A stretch of 5,869 bases of DNA from JAHHLP01 sp041609895 (GTDB taxonomy: Bacteria; Bacteroidota; Rhodothermia; Rhodothermales; JABDKH01): assembly GCA_041609895.1 (NCBI GenBank), contig JBFIPX010000204.1:1-5869 (forward strand). The letters run 5' to 3'. Each line of letters begins with the position of its first letter. The stretch's first letter is position 1. The notes below the pieces were generated by a model. That model was not told the DNA's origin, searched no databases, and saw only the letters and a program-made list of their open reading frames with translations. Positions 1 to 5,869 of this stretch are shown here, piece by piece. Position numbers and translations under genes: made by a program.

Positions 1-65
1 AAACTGAGACGTTTAACTATTTCAGTAAAGACGAGTACGGCCTTGTGGCCCATCACTTAACGGAC

Positions 66-266
66 ATGAAAATCATGCATAGCCCTGAGAAGAGAGCCTA
101 TTCGACGCCGGAGTTCGTGGAATTTGGGCGGATCGAGGAGATTACGAGCACGAAATCCTGGCACGCGGCCAATGATTGGCTAGGTGAGATTCTTGAGCTG
201 TTTCTGCCAAGCGGTAATGGCAACATTATCGGGGGAGGCGGAGCCAGCTCGAGTCAGTTCTCGTAG
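66..266 (+). CDS. Putative RiPP precursor peptide with lasso-type leader motif
   Basis: Small protein, 66 aa from the ATG at 66. Other in-frame starts are GTG 45 (73 aa) and ATG 75 (63 aa); no clear Shine-Dalgarno decides, and the frame is open back to the window edge, so the start is uncertain. Numbering from GTG 45, residues 19-34 read Y-x-x-P-x-F-x-x-x-G-x5-T (Y19, P22, F24, G28, T34). This is the leader pattern of lasso precursors, known in that family to bind the PqqD-like RRE protein, with cleavage usually two residues after the Thr. That predicts a core starting at T36, with D44 at core position 9 as possible ring acceptor. The core then has a W/L/E-rich stretch (45-54), a PSGNGN turn, GGGG (63-66) and a Ser-rich end. 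At 38 aa, and without Gly1, it is atypical for a lasso peptide. A different RiPP class using the same leader is possible. The exporter gene downstream supports a secreted product. The RiPP call is inference from motif plus context. Confidence 0.62.
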   Translation: MKIMHSPEKRAYSTPEFVEFGRIEEITSTKSWHAANDWLGEILELFLPSGNGNIIGGGGASSSQFS

Positions 267-287
267 TCTTTACGCAAAGATTTGGCA

Positions 288-332
288 ACAAGCTTCGTGC
301 ACGGTTCGCATCGCGGGCCGTGCATTGCTTGT
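288..332 (+). terminator. Imperfect hairpin after the precursor gene (possible terminator or attenuator)
   Basis: The left arm ACAAGC (288-293) pairs with GCTTGT (327-332), and TGCACGG (298-304) pairs with CCGTGCA (318-324). The two stems are separated by a small internal loop (TTCG opposite TT), and the terminal loop is 13 nt. It starts 21 nt after the precursor stop. The 3' side is followed by TTGTAG rather than a run of T, so it is not a classical intrinsic terminator. It could be a partial terminator, a processing site or an mRNA 3'-stabilising structure that lets the precursor be made in excess over the exporter. The pairing is read directly; the role is inferred. Confidence 0.5.
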
Positions 333-364
333 TTGTAGCCCGACCGCATTATGTCAAACTCGGT

Positions 365-391
365 CTGACGGCCCGGCTCAGCGGCTATAAT
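365..391 (+). promoter_or_regulatory. Candidate sigma70-type promoter for the ABC exporter
   Basis: A perfect TATAAT lies at 386-391. The best -35-like hexamer is CTGACG at 365-370 (four of six matches to TTGACA), but the spacer is only 15 bp, shorter than the usual 16-18. The box sits about 80 bp upstream of the GTG start of the exporter, inside an inverted repeat, GCTCAG (376-381) / CTGAGC (394-399). Promoter activity is inferred. Confidence 0.35.
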
Positions 392-399
392 TTCTGAGC
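376..399. repeat. Inverted repeat flanking the TATAAT box
   Basis: GCTCAG at 376-381 and its exact reverse complement CTGAGC at 394-399 are separated by 12 bp that contain TATAAT. The centre-to-centre distance of the arms is 18 bp, and the layout is like a regulator operator placed over a -10 element. A chance 6-bp repeat cannot be excluded. Confidence 0.3.
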
Positions 400-426
400 G
401 ACACACCGATTGATACAGCAGGGGCT

Positions 427-440
427 GTGAGCTCCCTCAC
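427..440 (+). promoter_or_regulatory. Small hairpin in the exporter 5' leader
   Basis: GTGAG (427-431), loop CTCC, CTCAC (436-440) form a perfect 5-bp stem with a tetraloop, 33 nt before the exporter start codon. It would lie in the 5' untranslated region if the TATAAT at 386-391 is used. It may affect translation initiation, but it is short enough to be chance. Confidence 0.25.
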
Positions 441-473
441 GATAGTTGTCCTACCTGGCGTATCAGCGCTGAA

Positions 474-2276
474 GTGAAAGCGTTAAACCAAATACGGAAG
501 CGGATTTCCCTGGTGCGGCGCGCCCTGCGCCTGGTACTTGATGCCACTTCCCGTTGGACGGTCGCCTGGGCGGCGACCTTGATTGTGCAAGGCGTCCTGC
601 CCGCACTAACGATCTACATTTCCAAGCTCCTGATCGACGAGCTCGTCGATGCGATCGGACAGGGTGTTGAGGCATCGTCGATCCGCGGTCTGGTGATCCT
701 TGGCGTGATCATGGGTTCGCTGTTGCTCCTCGGTCACGTTCTCTCGAGCGTCAGTCGATGGATCCGGACAGCCCTTTCGGAGACATTCCGCGATCATCTT
801 CGAGGGATGATTCACACCCAGGCAAACCGTCTCGACCTCGCCTTCTATGAAAGCTCGGCGTACCACGACCGGCTTCATCGCGTGATGGGTGAGGTGGCGC
901 AGCGGCCCCTTGTCATGCTGGAGAGTCTAGGCGGCGTGCTGCAGAGCTTCGTGACGCTTTTGGGTATGGCGGCCCTGATTCTTCTCTATGCCTGGTGGCT
1001 GCCATTCGTACTCATTATCGGTGCCGTCCCGGCACTGGTCGTCGCCTTGAGATTCAGTCGACGCCGCCACGCGTGGTGGAAAAAGCGGACGGCGGATGAG
1101 CGTTGGGCGCAGTACTACGAGACGCTTCTAACGCACAGCTCGGTCGCGGCCGAGATGCGCCTGTTTGGTCTTGGCACGCATTTCCGTGACCTCTACCAGT
1201 CGCTCAGGCAGCGCCTGCGCGGCGAACGTATCGCACTCGAGCGCGGACAACTCATCGAAGCCATACCTGCCGCGCTCGCTGCCCTCGTCATTACGGCGGC
1301 GGTGATGGTCTGGATAACGCTCCGCGCACTTCGGGGTCTCGCCACGCTCGGCGATGTGGCCCTGTTCTACCAGGCCTTCAGCCGGGGCCAGAACCTGATG
1401 CGCACCATGCTGGTGGGCATTGGACAGGTATATGATTCGAGCCTTTTCGTCTCCGAACTCTTCGACTTCATGTCGCTCGAACCTCTAACGGCGGGTCCGG
1501 CTACCCGCCGATTGACAAGAAAACCTTCCAATGTCGGATTTAGAGATGTCTCCTTCAGCTATCCGGGCACTGAAACTCTCGTTCTAAAGAACGTTAGCGT
1601 CGATTTTGAACGGGGCCAGACCGTCGCAATCGTCGGCGAAAATGGCGCTGGTAAGAGTACACTATTGAAGCTGCTGTGCCGCTTCTACGACCCGTCGGAA
1701 GGCGAGGTGAGCCTCGACGGTATCTCCATGAAGTTCCTGGATCCGAACGATGTATGGAAACAGACGACCGTCTTGTTCCAGTTTCCAGTGCAGTACCATG
1801 CGTCGGCAGCGGATAACATTGCGTATGGCGAACTCGGTTCGCTCCCCGATTCGCTCCAGCTTGAGGCTGCGGCACGGAGCGCGGGCATACACGACAAGAT
1901 CACGTCGCTGCCCTCCGAATACGAGACGCTCCTTGGCCGATGGTTCGTGGACGGTCAGGAGCTAAGTGGCGGTGAGTGGCAACGCCTCGCCATGGCGCGC
2001 GCATTCTATAGGGATGCGCCTATTCTCGTTCTGGACGAACCGACAAGCATGCTGGACTCGTGGGCCGAAGGTGAGTGGTTCGACCGCTTCAAGTCGTTGG
2101 TCGAAGATCGCATCGGGATTATCATCACCCATCGATTTACGATTGCCCGCCGCGCGGATGTCATTCATGTAATGAAGGATGGTGGCATCGTAGAGTCAGG
2201 GACCCACGAAGAACTGGTCGCCATGGGCGGGCTATACTCATCTTCGTGGAACGAGCAAGTGGCGGCTTCAGCCTAG
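474..2276 (+). CDS. ABC exporter, fused membrane and ATP-binding domains (type IV half-transporter)
   Basis: A complete 600-aa half-transporter, the usual length for MsbA/McjD-type exporters that work as homodimers in the inner membrane. Residues ~28-320 hold about six hydrophobic helices (for example ~28-50, ~70-92, ~152-172, ~175-195, ~262-284). Residues ~350-595 are the ATPase: Walker A GENGAGKST (388-396, K394), Q-loop Gln436, signature LSGGEWQ (497-503), Walker B ending in D521 with catalytic E522, D-loop SMLD, and switch His553. All catalytic residues are intact. There is no N-terminal C39 peptidase domain, so it does not remove leader peptides itself. It begins at GTG 474 with no strong ribosome site. 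An in-frame GTG at 513 has GGAAG 12 nt upstream and is an alternative. Lying 207 bp after the likely RiPP precursor on the same strand, it may export that peptide and give self-immunity, as McjD does for microcin J25. The substrate is inferred; a lipid or drug exporter remains possible. Confidence 0.95.
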   Translation: MKALNQIRKRISLVRRALRLVLDATSRWTVAWAATLIVQGVLPALTIYISKLLIDELVDAIGQGVEASSIRGLVILGVIMGSLLLLGHVLSSVSRWIRTALSETFRDHLRGMIHTQANRLDLAFYESSAYHDRLHRVMGEVAQRPLVMLESLGGVLQSFVTLLGMAALILLYAWWLPFVLIIGAVPALVVALRFSRRRHAWWKKRTADERWAQYYETLLTHSSVAAEMRLFGLGTHFRDLYQSLRQRLRGERIALERGQLIEAIPAALAALVITAAVMVWITLRALRGLATLGDVALFYQAFSRGQNLMRTMLVGIGQVYDSSLFVSELFDFMSLEPLTAGPATRRLTRKPSNVGFRDVSFSYPGTETLVLKNVSVDFERGQTVAIVGENGAGKSTLLKLLCRFYDPSEGEVSLDGISMKFLDPNDVWKQTTVLFQFPVQYHASAADNIAYGELGSLPDSLQLEAAARSAGIHDKITSLPSEYETLLGRWFVDGQELSGGEWQRLAMARAFYRDAPILVLDEPTSMLDSWAEGEWFDRFKSLVEDRIGIIITHRFTIARRADVIHVMKDGGIVESGTHEELVAMGGLYSSSWNEQVAASA

Positions 2277-2311
2277 TTCACTCAGCTCGGGCATCGCGGG
2301 GTCCCCACCGG

Positions 2312-3058
2312 TCATCCATACAAGCCGTGCAGCCAGGAGGCAACCACGTAAGCCAGCAGGGCCGCCGCACCTCCCGAGAGCATCGTTTCCAACCCCGACA
2401 GCCACGGAGACTTGTCAGTGCCCTTGCCTTTGACGTACCCGACGACAAAGAATGCTCCCGCCGTAATGAGGGCGCTGATGCCAAAGGATTGATCCGCTGA
2501 GTTCATCGTGACCAGAAAAGGTATGAGTGGCAGCAAACCTACGGCGATGAACGCTCCAAACGTGGCTAGTGCTGCGCGCAGCGGATCGGCTCCTTCGACC
2601 TGAAGTCCCCATTCCTCACGGATCATGGTGTCGATCCAGACCTTTCGATTGCTCGTGATGCCTTCCACGATGCTCTCGAGCGTGTCGCCTGCAAAACCCT
2701 TCGCAGAGAAGATCTGGCGTATCTCCTCTCGCTCACCCTCCGGTACCTTCTCGATGTGGTGCTCTTCAGTCGCGCGGACTTGGTCGAGTAGGTGACGCTC
2801 GCTCTTCGTTCCCTGGTAATTGCTGACGGCCATGGAGAAGCCGTCCGCCACCAGGTTTGCTACCCCCAGTACAGCGGCAACGAGATTTGGAAACCCCGCT
2901 CCCACGGCGCCTGCGACGACGGCAAACGTCGTAACGCAACCGTCGATCGCTCCAAGGACGGCGTCGCCAAGGTAGCTGTGGCGGTATCGAAGTGATAGGC
3001 GGGCCCGGATGGCTTCCGGTCGATGTTCGGCATCTGTGGCTGCGTGCGTGATCGGCAT
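2312..3058 (-). CDS. VIT1/CCC1 family iron/manganese transporter
   Basis: A 248-aa integral membrane protein of the vacuolar iron transporter family, which moves Fe2+ or Mn2+ out of the cytosol and in bacteria protects against metal excess. The N-terminal signature YLGDAVLGAIDGCVTTFAVV (29-48) and GVANLVADGFSMAVSNY (65-81, D72) are clear. A cytosolic Glu-rich helical segment (~85-150; E98, E99, E103, E108, E111, E112) corresponds to the metal-binding region between TM2 and TM3. Three more hydrophobic helices follow (~162-185, ~193-209, ~224-244), giving the expected five. Length is normal. The ATG at 3058 has no clear Shine-Dalgarno, but the next Met is at residue 76, inside the signature, so an internal ATG start can be excluded. 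The gene converges on the ABC exporter (35 bp between stops, no obvious terminator there) and diverges from the SDR gene. Metal preference cannot be read from sequence. Confidence 0.95.
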   Translation of the reverse strand: MPITHAATDAEHRPEAIRARLSLRYRHSYLGDAVLGAIDGCVTTFAVVAGAVGAGFPNLVAAVLGVANLVADGFSMAVSNYQGTKSERHLLDQVRATEEHHIEKVPEGEREEIRQIFSAKGFAGDTLESIVEGITSNRKVWIDTMIREEWGLQVEGADPLRAALATFGAFIAVGLLPLIPFLVTMNSADQSFGISALITAGAFFVVGYVKGKGTDKSPWLSGLETMLSGGAAALLAYVVASWLHGLYG

Positions 3059-3178
3059 CTGTCTATGTAGTTATGTTGGAAGCACGATTAGGAAGGATCC
3101 GGTCGGCGGCTGGGTGTCACTGCTTCGCCGTCAGCTGCGGTTTCGTTACCTTGTGGCTCATTTTCAAGGAGATTGCTA
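3059..3178. promoter_or_regulatory. Divergent intergenic region between the VIT transporter and the acyl-CoA operon
   Basis: These 120 bp separate two divergently transcribed genes and should hold both promoters. No convincing -35/-10 pair could be read on either strand. The only clear signal is the ribosome site of the SDR gene at its right end. A CGGCG/CGCCG pair (3104-3108 / 3126-3130) with a 17-nt loop is too weak to call an operator. Confidence 0.4.
3166..3171 (+). promoter_or_regulatory. Ribosome binding site that fixes the SDR start
   Basis: AAGGAG lies 7 nt before the ATG at 3179, an ideal spacing. A TTG at 3173 extends the frame by two codons, but it is only 1 nt from this site and so is unlikely to be used. 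Confidence 0.8.
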
Positions 3179-4000
3179 ATGCAGCTGAACGAGTTCTGGC
3201 CTTCGGGTCTTTTTGAAGATAAGACCGTCTTTGTGACCGGCGGTGGTAGTGGAATCAACCTCGGTATTGCGAGGAGTTTCGCCGCACTGGGGGCACGTGT
3301 CGGCATATGTGGGCGGACGGCTGAAAAGCTCGAGGCCGCAGCGGGGGAATTGGAGACACTCGGAGCCGATGTCATCATCGCCGTGGCGGACGTTAGGGAT
3401 TTTGACGCCCTGGCAGTCGCTTTCGAAAAGACGCGGGAGGAATTGGGACCGATCGACTGTCTGATTTGTGGTGCTGCCGGCAACTTTCTCTCGCCCGCTG
3501 AAGCGCTTAGCCCGAATGGATTCAAGAGTGTCGTCGACATCGACCTGCTTGGATCTTTCAACTCCGCGAGGGCCGGCTTCGACCAGCTGCGTGAGACAAA
3601 AGGAAACGTCATTTTCATTTCGGCCGGCCAAGCCTTCACGCCGTATTACGGGCAGGTTCACGCCGGTGCCGCCAAAGCGGGAATCGACAACTTAATGCGT
3701 AACCTTGCGCTCGAATGGGGGCGATTCGGGATCCGATCCAACAGCATCGCTCCCGGCCCCATACAGGGTACCGAAGGGTTTAGGCGCCTCGCACCGGCGA
3801 GCGTATCGGAGCAACTTAAGGCTTCGATTCCCATCGGCAGATTCGGCACGGTGGAGGATATTGGCCAAGCAGCGGTATTTCTGGCGAGCCCAATGGCATC
3901 CTTTATCACTGGAACGCTCCTCGTGGTAGATGGTGGCCAGAACTTGCCAGGCTCCGGCGTCTATAGCCAGGTGATCATGAAGGCGATGAGCACCGAGTGA
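3179..4000 (+). CDS. SDR oxidoreductase, 2,4-dienoyl-CoA reductase-like
   Basis: A 273-aa short-chain dehydrogenase/reductase with a full Rossmann fold. The cofactor loop is TGGGSGI (20-26). R46 after strand 2 (CGR) fits NADPH preference, D71 (ADV) precedes the adenine pocket, and CGAAGNF (97-103) replaces the usual NNAG. PGPI is at 192-195 and a late DGG at 251-253. NFLSPAEALS, DID (120-122), HAGAAKAG and APGPIQGTEG closely recall peroxisomal 2,4-dienoyl-CoA reductase (DECR2), which reduces 2,4-dienoyl-CoA to a 3-enoyl-CoA during unsaturated fatty-acid oxidation. The catalytic Lys is K166, but the classical YxxxK tyrosine position holds A162. That loss is normal for this subfamily, where an Asp (here probably D120 or D122) is thought to act. 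It is the first gene of a + strand operon with an acyl-CoA ligase 25 bp downstream, which fits an acyl-CoA substrate. A trans-2-enoyl-CoA reductase of the same SDR branch is the main alternative. Confidence 0.9.
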   Translation: MQLNEFWPSGLFEDKTVFVTGGGSGINLGIARSFAALGARVGICGRTAEKLEAAAGELETLGADVIIAVADVRDFDALAVAFEKTREELGPIDCLICGAAGNFLSPAEALSPNGFKSVVDIDLLGSFNSARAGFDQLRETKGNVIFISAGQAFTPYYGQVHAGAAKAGIDNLMRNLALEWGRFGIRSNSIAPGPIQGTEGFRRLAPASVSEQLKASIPIGRFGTVEDIGQAAVFLASPMASFITGTLLVVDGGQNLPGSGVYSQVIMKAMSTE

Positions 4001-4025
4001 GGATTGACGAGGCAAGTGCCGTAGA

Positions 4026-5777
4026 ATGAGCGAGAGACTTATTCCCGATCTGTTCTTCGAGCGCGCTCGCGAGCACCCGTCGAGAGATGCGTTCGCTGAC
4101 TTGATAGAGGTGGCCGGCGAAGCGCTACCGCGCTGGTCGATAGCCGATTGGCAAACGTATGCAGCCGAGGTCCTGAAGGTGGCGCGGGCGCTGATCGCGC
4201 TGGATGTCAAGGTTGGGGACCGTGTCGCAATACTCGGATCAAACCGTTCGGAGTGGACCATCAGTGATCTCGCTACGATGTCGATTGGAGCGGTTCCGCT
4301 GGGTATCTATTCGACATGTCCGCACGAGCAGGTGGAGTATGTACTCCGGCATTCAGGAGCCACTGTCATCGTCGTAGAGGACGAGCTTCAACTTCAAAAG
4401 GTACGCGTCGTGAAAGGGCGCCTACCCGCGTTGCGGCAGGTTATCACGATGAATACCGCGCCTCGTTTCGAAGACGCGATATCGTGGGAGGACCTCGCTG
4501 ACCTCGGGTCAGGTATCGCTGCTGAGGAGCCCGCGCGCCGACGGGCACCTGTGTCGGTCGGCGATCTCGCGACGCTGGTCTACACGTCCGGCACGACCGG
4601 TTCTCCCAAGGCCGTGATGCTCTCACACGGTAATCTTTTGGCAGCCACTCGGATGGGCCTTGAGGCACTGACGGAAATGCGCGACGACGACGCCGTGCTC
4701 TCCTACCTTCCGCTCGCGCATGTGGCGGAACATGGGATCAGTGTTCTTGGGCCGTCTGCTGCGGGGTACTGCGTGTACTTTTGTCCGAGGATTGAGCTGA
4801 TGCCCGCCGCCCTGCGAACCGCCCGGCCCACGATCTTTCTCGGCGTACCAAGAGTGTGGGAGAAGGTGTATCACGTGATCCATTCCAGGTCCGAAGAGAC
4901 TGCCGTCAGGCGGCGTTTGCTAAACTGGGCGTTGTCCGCCGGAGCCGACAGAGACGGGTTTTCATCTTTTCTGGCCGATCGCCTCGTGCTTCGCCGCATT
5001 CGAAAAGCGCTTGGGCTGGACAGGGCGCATACGGTGGCTTGCGGTGCCGCACCCATGAGCGACGACATACTCGACTTCTTCTCCGCAGTCGGCATCGAGA
5101 TAAGAAAGATCTACGGCCTGTCTGAATGTTCAGGGCCGGCTACCTTCAATCGACCGGGGGAAGATCCAAGGGGTAACGTCGGACGACCGTTTACGAACTG
5201 CGAGGTCAAGATCGCTCCGGATGATGAAATCATGATCCGTGGACCTCACGTGTTCAAGGGCTATTTCAACAATCCCCGTGAGACCGCTGAGATCTTCGAT
5301 GGCGACTGGCTGCGGTCAGGAGATCTCGGAAGACTGAACGATGATGGCAGCCTTACGATCACAGGTCGCCGCCGGGACATCATCATAACATCCGGTGGAA
5401 AGAACATCGCTCCGCAGCATCTGGAGGGAGCACTAGGTCGCCACCCCGCGGTAGAGGCGGCGATCGTCGTGGGAGATGACAGGCCGTATCTTTCGGCTCT
5501 CATTTGTCCGGTGAATTCGGACGAGCACAATCTTGCCCAGATCGCGGAGCATGTGGAGCATGTCAACGCGTCCGTTTCACGGGTCGAACAGATAAAGAAG
5601 TACACCGTTTTGAAAAAGCCGTTTACGGTGGAAGGTGGAGAGCTCACTCCCACCAGGAAGCTGCGCCGGTCTACCATTTACGAAAAATTTGAATCGGAGA
5701 TCGAGGAGATGTACTCGGGCTTGTCGGGCGCGGGAGGAGCAAGCGCTGCAGGGACGCCCATTGAGGTGCAAAGATGA
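4026..5777 (+). CDS. Long-chain fatty acyl-CoA ligase (AMP-forming), FadD15/FAA1-like
   Basis: A complete 583-aa member of the ANL adenylating superfamily, close to the ~600 aa usual for bacterial FadD15-type enzymes. It activates a fatty acid with ATP to an acyl-AMP and then transfers it to CoA. Motifs in order are the ATP-binding loop YTSGTTGSPK (186-195), LPLAHVAEH (228-236), YGLSE (363-367), SGDLG with ribose-binding D433 (431-435), hinge GRRRDIIITSGGKNIAP (447-463), and a C-terminal catalytic Lys, probably K545 in TPTRKLRR. There is no signal peptide or carrier domain, so the acceptor is most likely CoA rather than a fused ACP. The last ~20 residues are a Gly/Ala-rich low-complexity tail. 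A weak GAGG lies 13 nt before the ATG. The gene is 25 bp behind the SDR gene and its stop overlaps the next start (ATGA), so the three are probably co-transcribed. Chain length and whether the fatty acid is degraded or used in biosynthesis are not evident. Confidence 0.95.
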   Translation: MSERLIPDLFFERAREHPSRDAFADLIEVAGEALPRWSIADWQTYAAEVLKVARALIALDVKVGDRVAILGSNRSEWTISDLATMSIGAVPLGIYSTCPHEQVEYVLRHSGATVIVVEDELQLQKVRVVKGRLPALRQVITMNTAPRFEDAISWEDLADLGSGIAAEEPARRRAPVSVGDLATLVYTSGTTGSPKAVMLSHGNLLAATRMGLEALTEMRDDDAVLSYLPLAHVAEHGISVLGPSAAGYCVYFCPRIELMPAALRTARPTIFLGVPRVWEKVYHVIHSRSEETAVRRRLLNWALSAGADRDGFSSFLADRLVLRRIRKALGLDRAHTVACGAAPMSDDILDFFSAVGIEIRKIYGLSECSGPATFNRPGEDPRGNVGRPFTNCEVKIAPDDEIMIRGPHVFKGYFNNPRETAEIFDGDWLRSGDLGRLNDDGSLTITGRRRDIIITSGGKNIAPQHLEGALGRHPAVEAAIVVGDDRPYLSALICPVNSDEHNLAQIAEHVEHVNASVSRVEQIKKYTVLKKPFTVEGGELTPTRKLRRSTIYEKFESEIEEMYSGLSGAGGASAAGTPIEVQR

Positions 5778-5869
5778 ATGAAACCGTGAAGTCGATCTGG
5801 CGACGAAAGTTTGGCCTCGACGATCTTCGGACAATGCTTGCCGGCAACATGACGGGTCATCTGGGCATC
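5774..5869 (+). CDS. Hotdog-fold acyl-CoA thioesterase, YdiI/MenI-like (5' part only)
   Basis: Partial gene: 32 codons are visible and the frame runs off the window. The ATG at 5774 overlaps the ligase stop in ATGA, and GAGGTG at 5763-5768 lies at good spacing, indicating translational coupling. The visible residues IWRRKFGLDDLRTM followed by GNMTGHLGI match the N-terminal helix of PaaI/YdiI hotdog thioesterases (E. coli YdiI begins with a very similar IWKRK...LNAM...GNM). These enzymes hydrolyse small or medium aryl- and acyl-CoA thioesters. The catalytic Glu and the HGG region lie beyond the window, so activity cannot be confirmed. In context it could release the acyl group from the CoA ester made by the upstream ligase. 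Confidence 0.82.
   Translation, partial: MNETVKSIWRRKFGLDDLRTMLAGNMTGHLGI

Noticed and set aside
184..390. 68-codon + strand frame overlapping the precursor and the hairpin
   Set aside because: It runs through the hairpin and the TATAAT region, and has no ribosome site or recognisable similarity. The overlapping frame with the RiPP leader motif explains the region better.
427..477. Short GTG-initiated ORF of 16 codons just upstream of the exporter as a leader peptide
   Set aside because: It has no ribosome site, no regulatory codon run and no support beyond being open.
2298..2306. GGGG-T-CCCC palindrome between the convergent stop codons as a terminator
   Set aside because: It has no loop and no U-tract on either strand, so it cannot form an intrinsic terminator hairpin.
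2075..2500. 141-codon + strand frame spanning the end of the ABC gene and the VIT gene
   Set aside because: It is out of frame with the ABC ATPase and antisense to the VIT gene. Its Arg/Ser/His-rich composition is typical of a shadow frame in GC-rich DNA.
3104..3130. CGGCG/CGCCG repeat in the VIT-SDR intergenic region as an operator
   Set aside because: The arms are only 5 bp with a 17-nt gap in GC-rich DNA, as expected by chance.
3088..3639. 183-codon open frame on the - strand antisense to the SDR gene
   Set aside because: It lies within the coding DNA of a clear SDR with all family motifs, and its translation is low-complexity Ser/Pro/Ala without any recognisable domain.
3692..4261. 189-codon open frame on the - strand across the SDR/ligase junction
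   Set aside because: It overlaps two well-supported genes on the other strand, and its product shows no family motif.

Overview
The window looks like part of a Gram-negative, probably proteobacterial, chromosome. The evidence is moderate to high GC by eye, a YdiI/MenI-like hotdog thioesterase, a bacterial VIT/CCC1 iron transporter and a FadD15/FAA1-type acyl-CoA ligase. The lineage call is an inference and cannot be fixed to a genus. No rRNA, tRNA, CRISPR array, insertion sequence or transposase is visible.

Left part (1-2276, + strand): a short ORF ending at 266 encodes a likely RiPP precursor. It carries the YxxPx(L/F)xxxGxxxxxT leader motif typical of lasso-peptide precursors bound by a PqqD-like RRE protein. 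Its 38-residue candidate core is unusual: it has no Gly at position 1, a long hydrophobic/acidic middle, and a Gly/Ser-rich tail. About 200 bp of non-coding DNA follows, with a strong imperfect hairpin, a TATAAT box inside an inverted repeat and a small GTGAG/CTCAC hairpin. Next comes a complete 600-aa ABC half-exporter (membrane domain fused to ATPase), which could export the product. The macrocyclase, RRE protein and leader peptidase expected of a lasso pathway are not in the window. If they exist they must lie upstream of base 1.

Middle (2312-3058, - strand): a VIT1/CCC1-family metal (Fe/Mn) transporter converges on the exporter with only 35 bp between the stop codons. It interrupts co-directional transcription and makes a shared operon between the left and right parts unlikely.

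Right part (3179-end, + strand): a compact acyl-CoA operon. A 2,4-dienoyl-CoA-reductase-like SDR, a long-chain acyl-CoA ligase (25 bp gap) and the start of a YdiI/MenI-like hotdog acyl-CoA thioesterase (ATGA overlap, cut by the window end) follow each other. Together they could activate, reduce and release an unsaturated acyl-CoA. The pathway could be catabolic (unsaturated fatty-acid oxidation) or biosynthetic, and the sequence alone does not decide. The point most worth following up is the precursor-exporter pair at the left edge.
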